A DNA stretch of 64,000 nucleotides, taken from assembly GCF_024127895.1 (NCBI RefSeq), contig NZ_JAMYBK010000020.1, forward strand, positions 1 to 64,000, given 5' to 3'. The notes beneath the pieces were generated by a model. The model saw only the letters and a list, made by a program, of their open reading frames with translations. It was not told the DNA's origin and ran no database searches. The position numbers and the translations under genes are program-made. This document shows, in pieces, positions 52,390-61,024 of the stretch. Numbering within the stretch: the first letter of the stretch is position 1; the number at the start of each line of letters is the position of its first letter. The stretch is from Pseudomonas guariconensis (GTDB taxonomy: Bacteria > Pseudomonadota > Gammaproteobacteria > Pseudomonadales > Pseudomonadaceae).

Positions 52390-52485
52390 GGAAGGCAATC
52401 GCGCCCGGTGGCGCGGCCGGGCTTCAAACCCGGTTGGGGACGGCAGCCGTTCCCGGGCAGGTTCGACTCCCGCTGCCTTCCGCCA
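52390..52485 (+). tRNA. selC: tRNA-Sec (TCA)
   Basis: A 96-nt tRNA with an 8-bp acceptor stem (GGAAGGCA with TGCCTTCC), a long D stem, anticodon TCA in GGCTTCAAACC, a very long variable arm and an encoded GCCA end. These are the hallmarks of bacterial tRNA-Sec. It directly follows selB on the same strand. Confidence 0.95.
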
Positions 52486-52518
52486 CTTTCCCAGCAGCCC
52501 CATTAAGACGACTCGGTT

Positions 52519-52561
52519 GACGGCAGCCCCCCGCGAGTGCGTCCGTACGGACGCCGCCGTC
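52519..52561. terminator. Nested dyad between tRNA-Sec and ansA
   Basis: An outer 6-bp stem (52519-52524 with 52556-52561) encloses an inner one (52539-52544 with 52549-52554, loop GTAC). It lies between two convergent genes and touches the ansA stop. No T-run on either strand, so its strength as a terminator is doubtful. Confidence 0.45.
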
Positions 52562-53549
52562 ATGCCCGCTCGCCGCAAAGGTCCAGGGCAAACCAATGCT
52601 CGGCCGCCTGCACATCCAACCCAGCCCCCAGCAGGGCGAACAACTTGCCCAGCGCCGCTTCCCGGGTCATGCCGCCGCCACTGACCAGCCCGGCATCGCG
52701 CAGGCGGCTGCCAGCGGCATAGGTATCGAACACCACCGAGCCCTCCGGACACTGGCTGATCGCCACGATCATCACCCCGCCCTGGCGCGCGTCGTGCAGG
52801 GCATCGAGCAGGGCCTGGTCGTCGGATGGGCCGGTGCCGCTGCCATAGCACTCCAGCACCAGGCCCTGCACGCCGCTGTCGAACACGGCCTGCAGCAGAT
52901 CCGCCCGCAAACCGGGGACGACCGGCAGCACCGCAAGGTTCACCGGCTGGCGCGGCTGGCGATAGTCCAGCGCCGGTGGAATCGCCGGGGCGCGTTCACC
53001 GTCGCGCTGGCGGGGCAGGGCGGCAAAGGCATCGAAGGCTTCGCTACGCAGTTTCGACGTGCGGCAGCCGTGCAACAGCTGACCGTGGAAATACAGCTGC
53101 ACGCCATCCTCCAGGCCACTCTCGAACAGGCGCAAGGCTCCGCACAGGTTGCTCCAGGCGTCGCTGCCCGGAGCGCCTGCCGGCAGCATGGAGCCGGTCA
53201 GCAGCACCGGTACCGGCAGGCCAAGCAGCAGGAAGGACAGGGCCGCGGCGCTGTAGGCCAGGGTGTCGGTGCCGTGCAGCACCAGCACGCCGTCATGGCC
53301 CTGGCGTTCCACCGCCTCGACGATGGCGTCGCGCATGGCCAGCCAGTTGGCCTGCTGCATGTTGGCGCTATCGATCAGCGGGTCGAGCTCGCGCAAGGCC
53401 CATGCAAGGCGCGGCGCATCGGCCTGTTGCGCCAGGTATTCGCGCATTCGCGCTTCGAAACCGCCGGCCGGTGCCAGGCCTTCGGGTGACTGCAGCATAC
53501 CGATGGTGCCACCGGTATAGAGAACGAGGAGATTCTTGACTGCACGCAT
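52560..53549 (-). CDS. ansA: Type I (cytoplasmic) L-asparaginase
   Basis: The enzyme hydrolyses asparagine to aspartate and ammonia. The 329-residue product lacks a signal peptide. The N-terminal nucleophile motif LYTGGTIGM (residues about 10-18) and the second motif VLHGTDTLAYSA (about 90-101) supply the catalytic Thr, Asp and Lys set. It is followed downstream by the convergent tRNA-Sec. The AGCS symporter lies 72 bases upstream on the same strand, so amino-acid import and use may be co-expressed. Confidence 0.93.
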   Translation of the reverse strand: MRAVKNLLVLYTGGTIGMLQSPEGLAPAGGFEARMREYLAQQADAPRLAWALRELDPLIDSANMQQANWLAMRDAIVEAVERQGHDGVLVLHGTDTLAYSAAALSFLLLGLPVPVLLTGSMLPAGAPGSDAWSNLCGALRLFESGLEDGVQLYFHGQLLHGCRTSKLRSEAFDAFAALPRQRDGERAPAIPPALDYRQPRQPVNLAVLPVVPGLRADLLQAVFDSGVQGLVLECYGSGTGPSDDQALLDALHDARQGGVMIVAISQCPEGSVVFDTYAAGSRLRDAGLVSGGGMTREAALGKLFALLGAGLDVQAAEHWFALDLCGERA

Positions 53550-53621
53550 GGGAACCTTCCGTAGCGGTGAGCGGAGAAAGGGCAGCCGCCCGCGGACGGG
53601 GCGGCTGGGCAGGGGAGGATA

Positions 53622-55064
53622 TCAGCGCTGCGGCTGGACTTGGCCGACGGCGTTGTCAGCGGCTGTTTCAGCCTGTGGATTGGCAGGCCAGGCGTTGCGG
53701 TCCAGGTCCAGGTCGGTGAACTTGGCCGAGTCGAATACCGGCTGGGCGATACCGGCACGGCGCTGGGCGTCGTAGTCGCGCATCACCCGCAGGCCGATCT
53801 TGAACAGCAGGGCCAGGGCGATCAGGTTGACGAACGCCAGGCAGGTCATGGTGATGTCGGCGAAGGCGAACACCGTGGACAGGTCCTGCACCGAACCCCA
53901 GATGACCAGCACCAGCACCAGGCCACGGTAGCCCATCAGCACCGCGCGGTTGCGGCTGAGGAACAGCAGGCTGTTCTCGCCCAGGTAGTAGTTGTAGAGG
54001 ATGCAGGTGAAGACGAACAGCGACAGGGCGACGCTGACGAACAGGCGGCCCCAGTCACCGACCACTGCCGCCAGGGAGTTCTGGGTCAGGACGATACCGT
54101 CGCCTTCGAAGCCTGGGGTATAGAAACCCGACAGCAGGATCAGCAGCGCGGTGCAGGTGCAGATCACGAAGGTATCGAGGAACACGCTGAACGCCTGCAC
54201 CACGCCCTGGGCACCGGGGTGTTTCACGGCCGCCACGGCGGCAACGTTCGGGGCGCTGCCCAGACCCGCTTCGTTGGCGAACACACCACGCTTGACGCCC
54301 ATGACGATGGCGCTGCCGAGCAGGCCGCCGAAGGCCGGGTCGAGGCCGAAGGCGCTCTTGAAGATGGTTTCCAGCATGGCCGGGACGTGCTCGATCTGGC
54401 TACCGATCACGTACAGGGTCACGCCGATGTAGGCCAAGGTCTTGACCGGCACCAGCAGGTCCGAGACCGCGGCGATGCGCTTGATGCCACCGAGGAAGAC
54501 GATCGCCAGCAGCACGGCCAGGGCGATACCGGTGTGGTTCGGGGCGAAGCCGAAGGCGTTCTGCAGCGAGTGGGTGACGGTGTACGACTGCAGGCCGTTG
54601 AAGGCGAAGCCGTAGGTCACCAGCAGCAGGATGGAGAACACCACCGCCATGCTCTTGAGCTTCAGGCCGTGCAGGATGTAGTAGGCCGGGCCGCCACGGT
54701 ACAGGCCATCGCCGTCGGTGCGCTTGTAGACCTGGGCCAGGGTGCATTCGAAAAAGCTGCTGGACATGCCCACCAGCGCGGTGACCCACATCCAGAACAC
54801 CGCCCCCGGGCCGCCCAGGGTCACGGCGATGCCGACACCGGCGATATTGCCTGCGCCAACGCGCCCGGCGAGGCTCAGCATCAGGGCCTGGAACGAGCTC
54901 AACTGGCCGGCCTGGCCACGCAGCGACTCCTTGAAGACGCCGAACATGTGGCCGAAGTGGCGGAACTGGACGAACCGCGAACGGAGGGTGAAGTAACCGC
55001 CGAGTCCGACGATCAGCACGATGAGGAGTTTCCCCGAAAGGAAATCGTTGAGTGCTTCGAGCAT
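53622..55064 (-). CDS. AGCS-family sodium:alanine/glycine symporter
   Basis: A sodium-coupled amino-acid importer in the inner membrane, 480 residues with about 11 hydrophobic segments. The family signature appears as GRVGAGNIAGVGIAVTLGGP (residues about 67-86). The substrate is probably alanine or glycine, but this cannot be read from sequence. It is divergent from an HTH regulator whose start is about 180 bases away and which may control it. Confidence 0.92.
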   Translation of the reverse strand: MLEALNDFLSGKLLIVLIVGLGGYFTLRSRFVQFRHFGHMFGVFKESLRGQAGQLSSFQALMLSLAGRVGAGNIAGVGIAVTLGGPGAVFWMWVTALVGMSSSFFECTLAQVYKRTDGDGLYRGGPAYYILHGLKLKSMAVVFSILLLVTYGFAFNGLQSYTVTHSLQNAFGFAPNHTGIALAVLLAIVFLGGIKRIAAVSDLLVPVKTLAYIGVTLYVIGSQIEHVPAMLETIFKSAFGLDPAFGGLLGSAIVMGVKRGVFANEAGLGSAPNVAAVAAVKHPGAQGVVQAFSVFLDTFVICTCTALLILLSGFYTPGFEGDGIVLTQNSLAAVVGDWGRLFVSVALSLFVFTCILYNYYLGENSLLFLSRNRAVLMGYRGLVLVLVIWGSVQDLSTVFAFADITMTCLAFVNLIALALLFKIGLRVMRDYDAQRRAGIAQPVFDSAKFTDLDLDRNAWPANPQAETAADNAVGQVQPQR

Positions 55065-55243
55065 TGGGAAATGACCTCGATTCTTATTCTTCGCGTGGAA
55101 AGAACAGCGGGCGCAAGGACGCGCCGCTTTCGTTGGCGCGCATGGTTGGTCATGACACCAATGGTTACAATTTCGCGGGTTGCTCTGAGTTGATGCGACT
55201 TGATGCTAGAATGGCGTCACTCGCATCAGCTGGACATCGTTTC

Positions 55244-56056
55244 ATGGGCGATCACTTCGCTACCAACCTCAAATTGGCCTGCAGCCATTACCGCTCTATC
55301 TCGGAGGTTTGCCGGCAACTGTCGATCAACCGCGCGCAGTTCAACAAGTACCTGAGCGGTCAGAGCCGTCCGACGGCCTACAACCTCAAGCGCATCGGCG
55401 ACTTTTTCGGCGTCGAGGGTTACGAGCTGGGCCTGCCGCCGGAGCAGTTCGCCCGCCTGATCGGTGTGCGCAACCTGTCCACGCAGGCGGGGCAGCACGA
55501 TGACCCGATCAGCGAGCTGTTCAGGCCGTTGCACGAGCACGCCGGCAACCTGTCGCGCTATTGCGGCTATTACTTCGAGTATTCCAACTGCATGTCGGTA
55601 CCCGGTTCGGTCCTGGTGTCGCTGGTGCATCTATGGGAGGAACGCGGCCGTTTCCTGTTCGAGCGCCAGGAGCGGCAGGAGCGCACCAGCGCCACCGACG
55701 TGCACGCCGAAATACGCTGCCGCTACCTGGGCGCGGCTTTCCAGCTGCAGGACCGGGTATTTCTGATCGACTACGAGTCGCTGACCCTCAACGAGATGAG
55801 CCAGACCATCCTCATCCCCAGCTTCAAGAGCCGCATCACCCGCCTCAACGGCCTCAAGACCGGCGTCTCCAGCGGCGACCGGCGCAACCCCGCCTGCACC
55901 CGTGTGGTCTGGGAGTACCTGGGCGAGGAAATCAACCGCATCAATGCCTACCGCCAGGTCCGGCTGTACCAGCCGGACGACCCGCGTATCGATGACGACG
56001 TGCGTGAGCGGCTGAGCGTGGGGCCGCTCAGCAATGGGTTGTTCGAGATCGAGTGA
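55244..56056 (+). CDS. HTH (XRE-type) transcriptional regulator
   Basis: The 270-residue product has an N-terminal helix-turn-helix (residues about 12-60): SISEVCRQLSINRAQFNKYL, then SGQSRPTAYNLKRIGDFFGV. The remaining 200 residues form a domain I cannot name. The start is uncertain: in-frame ATGs occur at 55193, 55211 and 55244. I chose 55244 because TAGAAT at 55207-55212 looks like a -10, which would put the earlier ATGs outside the transcript. It diverges from the AGCS symporter, a likely target, but this is inference. Confidence 0.78.
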   Translation: MGDHFATNLKLACSHYRSISEVCRQLSINRAQFNKYLSGQSRPTAYNLKRIGDFFGVEGYELGLPPEQFARLIGVRNLSTQAGQHDDPISELFRPLHEHAGNLSRYCGYYFEYSNCMSVPGSVLVSLVHLWEERGRFLFERQERQERTSATDVHAEIRCRYLGAAFQLQDRVFLIDYESLTLNEMSQTILIPSFKSRITRLNGLKTGVSSGDRRNPACTRVVWEYLGEEINRINAYRQVRLYQPDDPRIDDDVRERLSVGPLSNGLFEIE

Positions 56057-56074
56057 GTTGCAGGCAGTTATGGG

Positions 56075-56860
56075 TCAGAGGTGTCGCAGCCATTGGCCGA
56101 TCGGGTTGCCATCGCTGAACAGCAGTCGCAGCGCCATGAGGCAACACACTGAAATCAGCAAGGGTTTGATGAGCCGTGGCCCGAAATGCAGGGCGCAGCG
56201 AGCCCCTGCTTGTGCGCCGACGATGGCGCAGGCCGCCATTGTCAATGCCAATGGCCACAGGATGGCGCCGCCAAGCATGAATACCAGGAGAGCCCCGAGG
56301 TTGCATGAGGCATTGAGCAGTTTGCTGTTGCAAACAGCCTGCAGGATGTTCTGCCCGAGCAAGAGTGTGAAGGCAACCATGAAGAATGAGCCGGTGCCTG
56401 GGCCGAATATTCCATCGTAGAAGCCAATCAGCGGTACAAGGGTAAGGGTGAAGCAAGTCATCGACAGTTTGGCTGCACGCTGACGTTCATCCAGTTTCGG
56501 GGTGAAGGCGAAGTAGACTGCAACTGCAATCAACAGCAAGGGGACGGAGGTTTCAAGTATCGCTCTGTCGAGCAGAGTTACCGAAAGTGCGCCTGCCGCA
56601 CCACCTGCAAAAGACAGTGCAGCATTGGCCGCCCTGATTTCCAATCGATCATCCGCTTGCGGGCAAAGGCGACGGTGGCCGAGACGCTGGCAGAGGACGC
56701 CTGGGATTTATTGGTGGCGATGGCCAGCACGGGGCCGAAACCCGCAATGAACAGCGCTGGAAGGGTGAGCAGCCCACCACCGCCTGCAATGGCATCGAAG
56801 AAGCCTGCTAAAGAGGGCGATGGCGCCCAGCAACAGTAGCGTTGAAAGTTCTATATCCAT
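56075..56860 (-). pseudogene. TauE/SafE (TSUP) permease gene with two frameshifts
   Basis: The gene would encode a membrane protein of about 262 residues. The ATG at 56860 gives MDIELSTLLLLGAIAL. An extra base near 56809 shifts the frame, which then reads AGFFDAIAGGGGLLTLPALF and TNKSQASSASVSATVAFARK, the core of the family. A missing base around 56637-56641 restores the first frame, read as AALSFAGGAAGALSV to the stop. The intact 3' part alone appears as a 189-residue frame. The two indels compensate, but about 55 residues between them would be out of frame with an early stop. Family members export sulfite or organosulfur anions. Confidence 0.8.
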
Positions 56861-57231
56861 GGGGCGCCTGCTGGAATTAGTCACGTACGAGGCCGAAAAG
56901 GGGCAGGCTTGGAAGCCACTGGGTGCATATATTGGGGGGGGCTTGGTTTTCCACGAGTCGAAATGTTGAGGTGCACACGATATTCATCTAAGTATTCTTA
57001 GTTGTGTGCGTTGGTTTTTTCCTGGCTGTTTGCCGGCAAGTATTTAGGCAAGTTTTTTGGTTTTGCGATGCAGGATCTGGCCTGTCTCGTATATAGGAAA
57101 ACTCCCAATGATCGATAGGAATGAGTAAGGTCAGCGGGAGTTGTATCAAGCGCGTAAGGTTGGACTTCCCTGATCGGAACCCGCAAAATGTTCGCTTTCC
57201 TTCTATCAACCTGTTCGGATCTGCTGACTCT
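56861..57231. other. Intergenic stretch without identifiable features
   Basis: About 370 bases, AT-richer than average and with several T-runs, ahead of the RmlD-like gene. The downstream frame is open back to 57121, but the residues there are not family-like. I see no clear promoter pair, hairpin or small gene. Confidence 0.5.
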
Positions 57232-58116
57232 ATGCGTATGCGCCTGATGCTGTTGGGTGGTGGCAATGCCCTCGGGCAAGCGCTGATTCGTCTCGGGGCC
57301 GAGGAGGACATCGGATTCCTGGCACCGCGTCCGCCGGAAAACGGCTGGGACCCGGCCAGCCTGACCCTGCTGCTCGACGAACAGCGCCCCGATGCGGTGG
57401 TCAACCTGGCCTATTACTTCGACTGGTTCCAGGCCGAGTCGGTCAGCGAGCAGCGCCTGGCGCAACAGGAGCGGGCGGTGGAGCGGCTGGCGGAGCTGTG
57501 CCAGCACCACCAAATCATCCTGGTGCAGCCCTCCAGCTACCGGGTGTTCGACGGCTCGCGGGCCACGGCCTACAGCGAGAAGGACGAGCCGGTGCCCCTG
57601 GGGCTGCGCGGCCAGGCGCTGTGGCGTATCGAGCAGAGCGTGCGGGCGACCTGCCCGCAGCATGTGTTGCTGCGCTTCGGCTGGGTGCTGGACGAGAGCA
57701 TCGATGGCGTGCTGGGCCGCTTCCTCACCCGTGCCGAGCAACCCCAGGAATTGTTGCTGGCGGACGACCGTCGCGGTAACCCGACGCCGGTGGACGATGC
57801 CGCGCGGGTGATCCTCTCGGTGCTCAAGCAACTCGATTGCGATGCGCCCTTGTGGGGCACCTACCATTACGCCGGCAACGAGGCCACCACGCCGCTGGCG
57901 CTGGGGCAGGCTATCCTCAGCGAGGCGGCGCAATGGCACAAGCTGGCCGTGCAGGCGCCCACGCCCCAGGCCCATGCCGCGCGCCCGGATGCCAGCGAGG
58001 AGCCACAGAACGCCGTGCTGGCCTGCAAGAAGATCCTTCACACCTTCGGTATCAAGCCCCGTGCCTGGCGCGCCGGCTTGCCACCCCTACTGGACCGGTT
58101 CTACCGACATGGCTGA
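57232..58116 (+). CDS. RmlD-like extended SDR protein lacking the YxxxK pair
   Basis: A 294-residue Rossmann-fold protein related to dTDP-4-dehydrorhamnose reductase (RmlD). The nucleotide-binding start is MLLGGGNALGQALIR and PSSYRVFDGSR matches the strand before the active site. Where RmlD has Tyr-x-x-x-Lys, this protein reads PLGLRGQALWRIEQ (residues 122-135), with Arg126 and Leu130 in the catalytic positions. It may bind nucleotide without reducing it, or use another mechanism. It overlaps the following epimerase by 8 bases. Start: ATG at 57232; another two codons on is equally possible. Confidence 0.82.
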   Translation: MRMRLMLLGGGNALGQALIRLGAEEDIGFLAPRPPENGWDPASLTLLLDEQRPDAVVNLAYYFDWFQAESVSEQRLAQQERAVERLAELCQHHQIILVQPSSYRVFDGSRATAYSEKDEPVPLGLRGQALWRIEQSVRATCPQHVLLRFGWVLDESIDGVLGRFLTRAEQPQELLLADDRRGNPTPVDDAARVILSVLKQLDCDAPLWGTYHYAGNEATTPLALGQAILSEAAQWHKLAVQAPTPQAHAARPDASEEPQNAVLACKKILHTFGIKPRAWRAGLPPLLDRFYRHG

Positions 58117-59041
58117 CGCCCCCATCCTGATCACCGGCGGTGCCGGCTTCATTGGTTCGCACCTATGCGATGCGTTGCTGGACAAAGGCCATGCGGTGCG
58201 CGTGCTGGACGACTTGTCCACCGGCAAGCGCGACAACCTGCGGCTCGACCACCCTGGCCTGGAGCTGATCGAAGGCGATGTCGCCGATGCCGCACTGGTC
58301 AAGCGTGCGGCTGCCGGCTGCTGCGCCGTGGTCCACCTGGCGGCGGTCGCCTCGGTGCAGGCGTCGGTCGAAGACCCGGTGCGAACCCACCAGAGCAACT
58401 TCGTCGGTACCCTCAACGTCTGCGAGGCGATGCGCGTAAACGGCATACGCCGCGTGCTGTTCGCTTCCAGCGCGGCGGTGTACGGCAACAACGGCGAAGG
58501 CGAGTCGATCGCCGAGGACACGCCCAAGGCACCCTTGACGCCCTATGCGGTAGACAAGCTGGCCAGCGAGCAATACCTGGACTTCTACCGTCGCCAGCAC
58601 GGGCTGGAGCCAGTGGTGTTCCGCTTCTTCAATATCTTCGGACCGCGCCAGGACCCGTCCTCGCCGTATTCCGGGGTGATCAGCATCTTCTGCGAACGTG
58701 CCACCAACGGCTTGCCGATCACCGTGTTCGGCGATGGCGAGCAGACCCGCGACTTTCTCTATGTCGGTGACCTGGTACAGGTGATGGTCCAGGCCCTGGA
58801 GCAGGAGCAGGTCGAGGAGGGGGCGGTGAACATCGGCCTGAACCAGGCCACTTCGCTGAACCAGTTGCTGGCCGCCCTGGAGCAGGTGGTCGGCCACCTG
58901 CCCGCGGTCAGCTACGGCCCGCCGCGCTCGGGCGATATCCGCCATTCCCGGGCCGACAATACGCGCTTGCTGGCGCGTTTCGCGTTTGCGCAGCCGACTT
59001 CGATGGTCGAGGGGCTGGCGCGTTTGTTGGGCAAGGCCTGA
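58109..59041 (+). CDS. NAD-dependent nucleotide-sugar epimerase/dehydratase
   Basis: An extended SDR enzyme of 310 residues with the glycine-rich ILITGGAGFIGSHLCDALL at the N-terminus, SSAAVYG around residue 115 and the catalytic YAVDK (about residue 147). It resembles UDP-glucose/UDP-GlcNAc 4-epimerases (GalE/WbpP type); the actual sugar is not deducible. The ATG lies within the end of the RmlD-like gene, so the two are coupled. The same pair lies next to oprG in P. aeruginosa (PA4069-PA4068). Confidence 0.9.
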   Translation: MADAPILITGGAGFIGSHLCDALLDKGHAVRVLDDLSTGKRDNLRLDHPGLELIEGDVADAALVKRAAAGCCAVVHLAAVASVQASVEDPVRTHQSNFVGTLNVCEAMRVNGIRRVLFASSAAVYGNNGEGESIAEDTPKAPLTPYAVDKLASEQYLDFYRRQHGLEPVVFRFFNIFGPRQDPSSPYSGVISIFCERATNGLPITVFGDGEQTRDFLYVGDLVQVMVQALEQEQVEEGAVNIGLNQATSLNQLLAALEQVVGHLPAVSYGPPRSGDIRHSRADNTRLLARFAFAQPTSMVEGLARLLGKA

Positions 59042-59109
59042 CGGGCACCTCATCTGCTTATTCGCAAGCAAGCCTGCCCCTGCAAGCCGCATCATGTACG
59101 GCCAACTCT

Positions 59110-59156
59110 GCCCCTGTGGGAGCCGGCTTGCCGGCGATGGGCTGCAACGCAGCCCC
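59110..59156. repeat. REP-like element after the epimerase
   Basis: CCCCTGTGGGAGCCGGCTTG and CCGGCGATGG match the common P. putida REP core. A 7-bp hairpin follows (59139-59145 with 59149-59155). It lies between convergent genes, a typical location. The rest of the 59042-59228 gap shows nothing else certain. Confidence 0.75.
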
Positions 59157-59228
59157 AAGATCAACGCACCGCTTGACTGACCGGCATTGAGCCTATCTGC
59201 GAACCGGGCCGGACTGCCGTCATGACGT

Positions 59229-59675
59229 TCATCCACTATGGCGCACAGCCTGCCGATGGCAATCCTCGGGGCTTAGAATCCGACCATCCTTTGCTCGTAC
59301 CACCAATGTATCGATGGGCTGCCCAGTGGCGTTGTCCACCAACTGTGAGCGCGTCTCGCCTGCCTCGAACAGGAACCGCTCACCCCATTGGCGCATGCCG
59401 ATGACGATGGGGAAGACCGCGCCCCCCTGCTCGGTCATGACGTATTCCTTGTAGGCACTGCCGTCCGAGGCTGGCCGTAACTCAAGCAGGCCGCTCTCCA
59501 CCAGCTGCTTCAGGCGTGAGGCGAGGATGTTTTTCGCCAGCCCCAGGTTCTTCTGAAACTCACTGAAGCGCCGCAAGCCATCGAAGGCGTCACGCAGGAT
59601 CATCAGCGACCAACGGTCTCCGATCACTTCAAGAGCTCGGGCCACTGGGCATTGGTTGTTTCTCTCGTCGAGCAT
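59229..59675 (-). CDS. HxlR-family transcriptional regulator
   Basis: A 148-residue winged-helix regulator. NQCPVARALEVIGDRWSLMI (residues 7-26) is the family signature with the conserved Cys, and the DNA-binding part continues FDGLRRFSEFQKNLGLAKNILA. Members such as YodB sense electrophiles or oxidants through that Cys. The start is the ATG at 59675; the longer frame would run through the operator. It diverges from the MFS gene across a paired palindrome, so it very likely regulates both genes. Confidence 0.92.
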   Translation of the reverse strand: MLDERNNQCPVARALEVIGDRWSLMILRDAFDGLRRFSEFQKNLGLAKNILASRLKQLVESGLLELRPASDGSAYKEYVMTEQGGAVFPIVIGMRQWGERFLFEAGETRSQLVDNATGQPIDTLVVRAKDGRILSPEDCHRQAVRHSG

Positions 59676-59696
59676 GGGGTAACCCTTCGGATCAGT

Positions 59697-59758
59697 CTGG
59701 TTGCAGATTAAAACCACATTTGCTAGAAAGCCAGCTTGTGGTTTCAATTTGCAACCAG
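59697..59758. promoter_or_regulatory. Paired palindromic operator between hxlR-type gene and MFS gene
   Basis: Two copies of GGTT-N9-AACC lie at 59699-59715 and 59740-59756, centres 41 bases apart (about four helical turns). The whole region is also a large dyad: CTGGTTGCA (59697-59705) with TGCAACCAG (59750-59758), and AAACCAC with GTGGTTT inside. This is the expected layout for two regulator dimers controlling both divergent promoters. Confidence 0.75.
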
Positions 59759-59776
59759 AGTGCACAGGAGTGTGCC

Positions 59777-61024
59777 ATGCCGTCCCCGCATCCCGAGTCT
59801 CTTGTTCACGATCAACCGAGCCGCTCGCTGACGTTGCTGCTCGCCACCACTTGCGCCCTGGCGGTAGCCACAGTGTATTTTGCCCAACCTTTGCTGGGGG
59901 CCATGGCGGCCAGCCTGGGAATCAGTCAGGCACACGTCGGTCTGGTGGTCGGCTCGACCCAGGCGGGCTATGCCGTTGGCCTGTTGTTGATCGTGCCGCT
60001 GGGCGACCTGTTCGATCGCAAGCGCTTGATCCTGTGCCAACTACTGCTATCGATGCTGGCCTTGCTGACGGTGGGCATGGCCTGGGATTGGGCCGTGCTG
60101 CTGGCGGCCATGGGCGTGGTCGGGTTGATGGCTGTGGTGGTGCAGGTGATGGTGGCCCATGCCGCCACCCTGGCCTCACCCACCCGCCAGGGCCAGGTGG
60201 TGGGCGCGGTCACCAGCGGTGTGGTGCTGGGCATCCTGTTGGCGCGCCTGGTTGCTGGGGGCATGGCTGACCTGGCCGGTTGGCGGAGTGTCTACCTTGG
60301 CGCGGCGGGTCTGGTCATGGTGATGGCCTTGCTGTTGTGGCGAACCCTGCCCGGCGCCCCGCCCGGAGAGCGTAGGCAGGGGTATCGGGCGTTGCTCGGT
60401 TCTCTGATCGGCCTGTACCGATACGATCGTCTCTTGCGCCAGCGGGGCCTGCTTGCGCTGCTGATCTTTGCTGCCTTCAGCGTGCTGTGGAGCACCATGG
60501 TGCTGCCCTTGAGTGCTGCGCCGCTAGCCCTGAGCCATACCCAGGTCGGCCTGTTCGGCCTGGCTGGCATCGCCGGAGCCTTGGCAGCGGCGCGTGCGGG
60601 CCGTATGGCCGATCGGGGCCTGGGAGAGCGCACCACTGGGTTGGCCTTGGCGGTGTTGACGTTGTCATGGCTGCCGAGCGCGCTGCTCGGACAATCGCTG
60701 CTGGCCCTGGCGCTGGGTGTATTGATGCTGGACTTCGCCGTGCAGGCGGTACACGTCACCAACCAGAGCCTGCTGCTGGCGGGGCGCGGCGAAATGGCTA
60801 GCCGGCTGATCGGTGCCTACATGTGCTGTTATTCGATCGGCAGTGGCCTGGGCGCGGTAGCCGCGACTTGGTTGCATGCCCGTTGGGGCTGGATGGCGGT
60901 GTGTGGCCTAGGTGCATCGATCAGCGCACTGGCCTGGGGGTACTGGCTGTACCTGCGAATCGTTGAGGGGCGGTGTGGCATGGCGGCCGGAGCCGCCATG
61001 CCGGGAGGGGATCAGAACTTGTAA
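59777..61024 (+). CDS. MFS transporter, probable efflux pump
   Basis: A 415-residue transporter with 12 predicted membrane segments. PLGDLFDRKRLILCQ is the loop 2-3 motif of the family. The start at 59777 follows CAGGAG (59765-59770) and gives MPSPHPESLVHDQPSRSLTL. The family and its HxlR-controlled divergent arrangement suggest drug or metabolite efflux; the substrate is unknown. Its 3' end overlaps the convergent oprG by 13 bases. Confidence 0.88.
   Translation: MPSPHPESLVHDQPSRSLTLLLATTCALAVATVYFAQPLLGAMAASLGISQAHVGLVVGSTQAGYAVGLLLIVPLGDLFDRKRLILCQLLLSMLALLTVGMAWDWAVLLAAMGVVGLMAVVVQVMVAHAATLASPTRQGQVVGAVTSGVVLGILLARLVAGGMADLAGWRSVYLGAAGLVMVMALLLWRTLPGAPPGERRQGYRALLGSLIGLYRYDRLLRQRGLLALLIFAAFSVLWSTMVLPLSAAPLALSHTQVGLFGLAGIAGALAAARAGRMADRGLGERTTGLALAVLTLSWLPSALLGQSLLALALGVLMLDFAVQAVHVTNQSLLLAGRGEMASRLIGAYMCCYSIGSGLGAVAATWLHARWGWMAVCGLGASISALAWGYWLYLRIVEGRCGMAAGAAMPGGDQNL

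Noticed and set aside
53640..55193. 517-codon plus-strand frame opposite the AGCS symporter
   Set aside because: Composition (Gln/His/Asp/Gly-rich) is that of an antisense shadow; the minus-strand protein is a clear family member.
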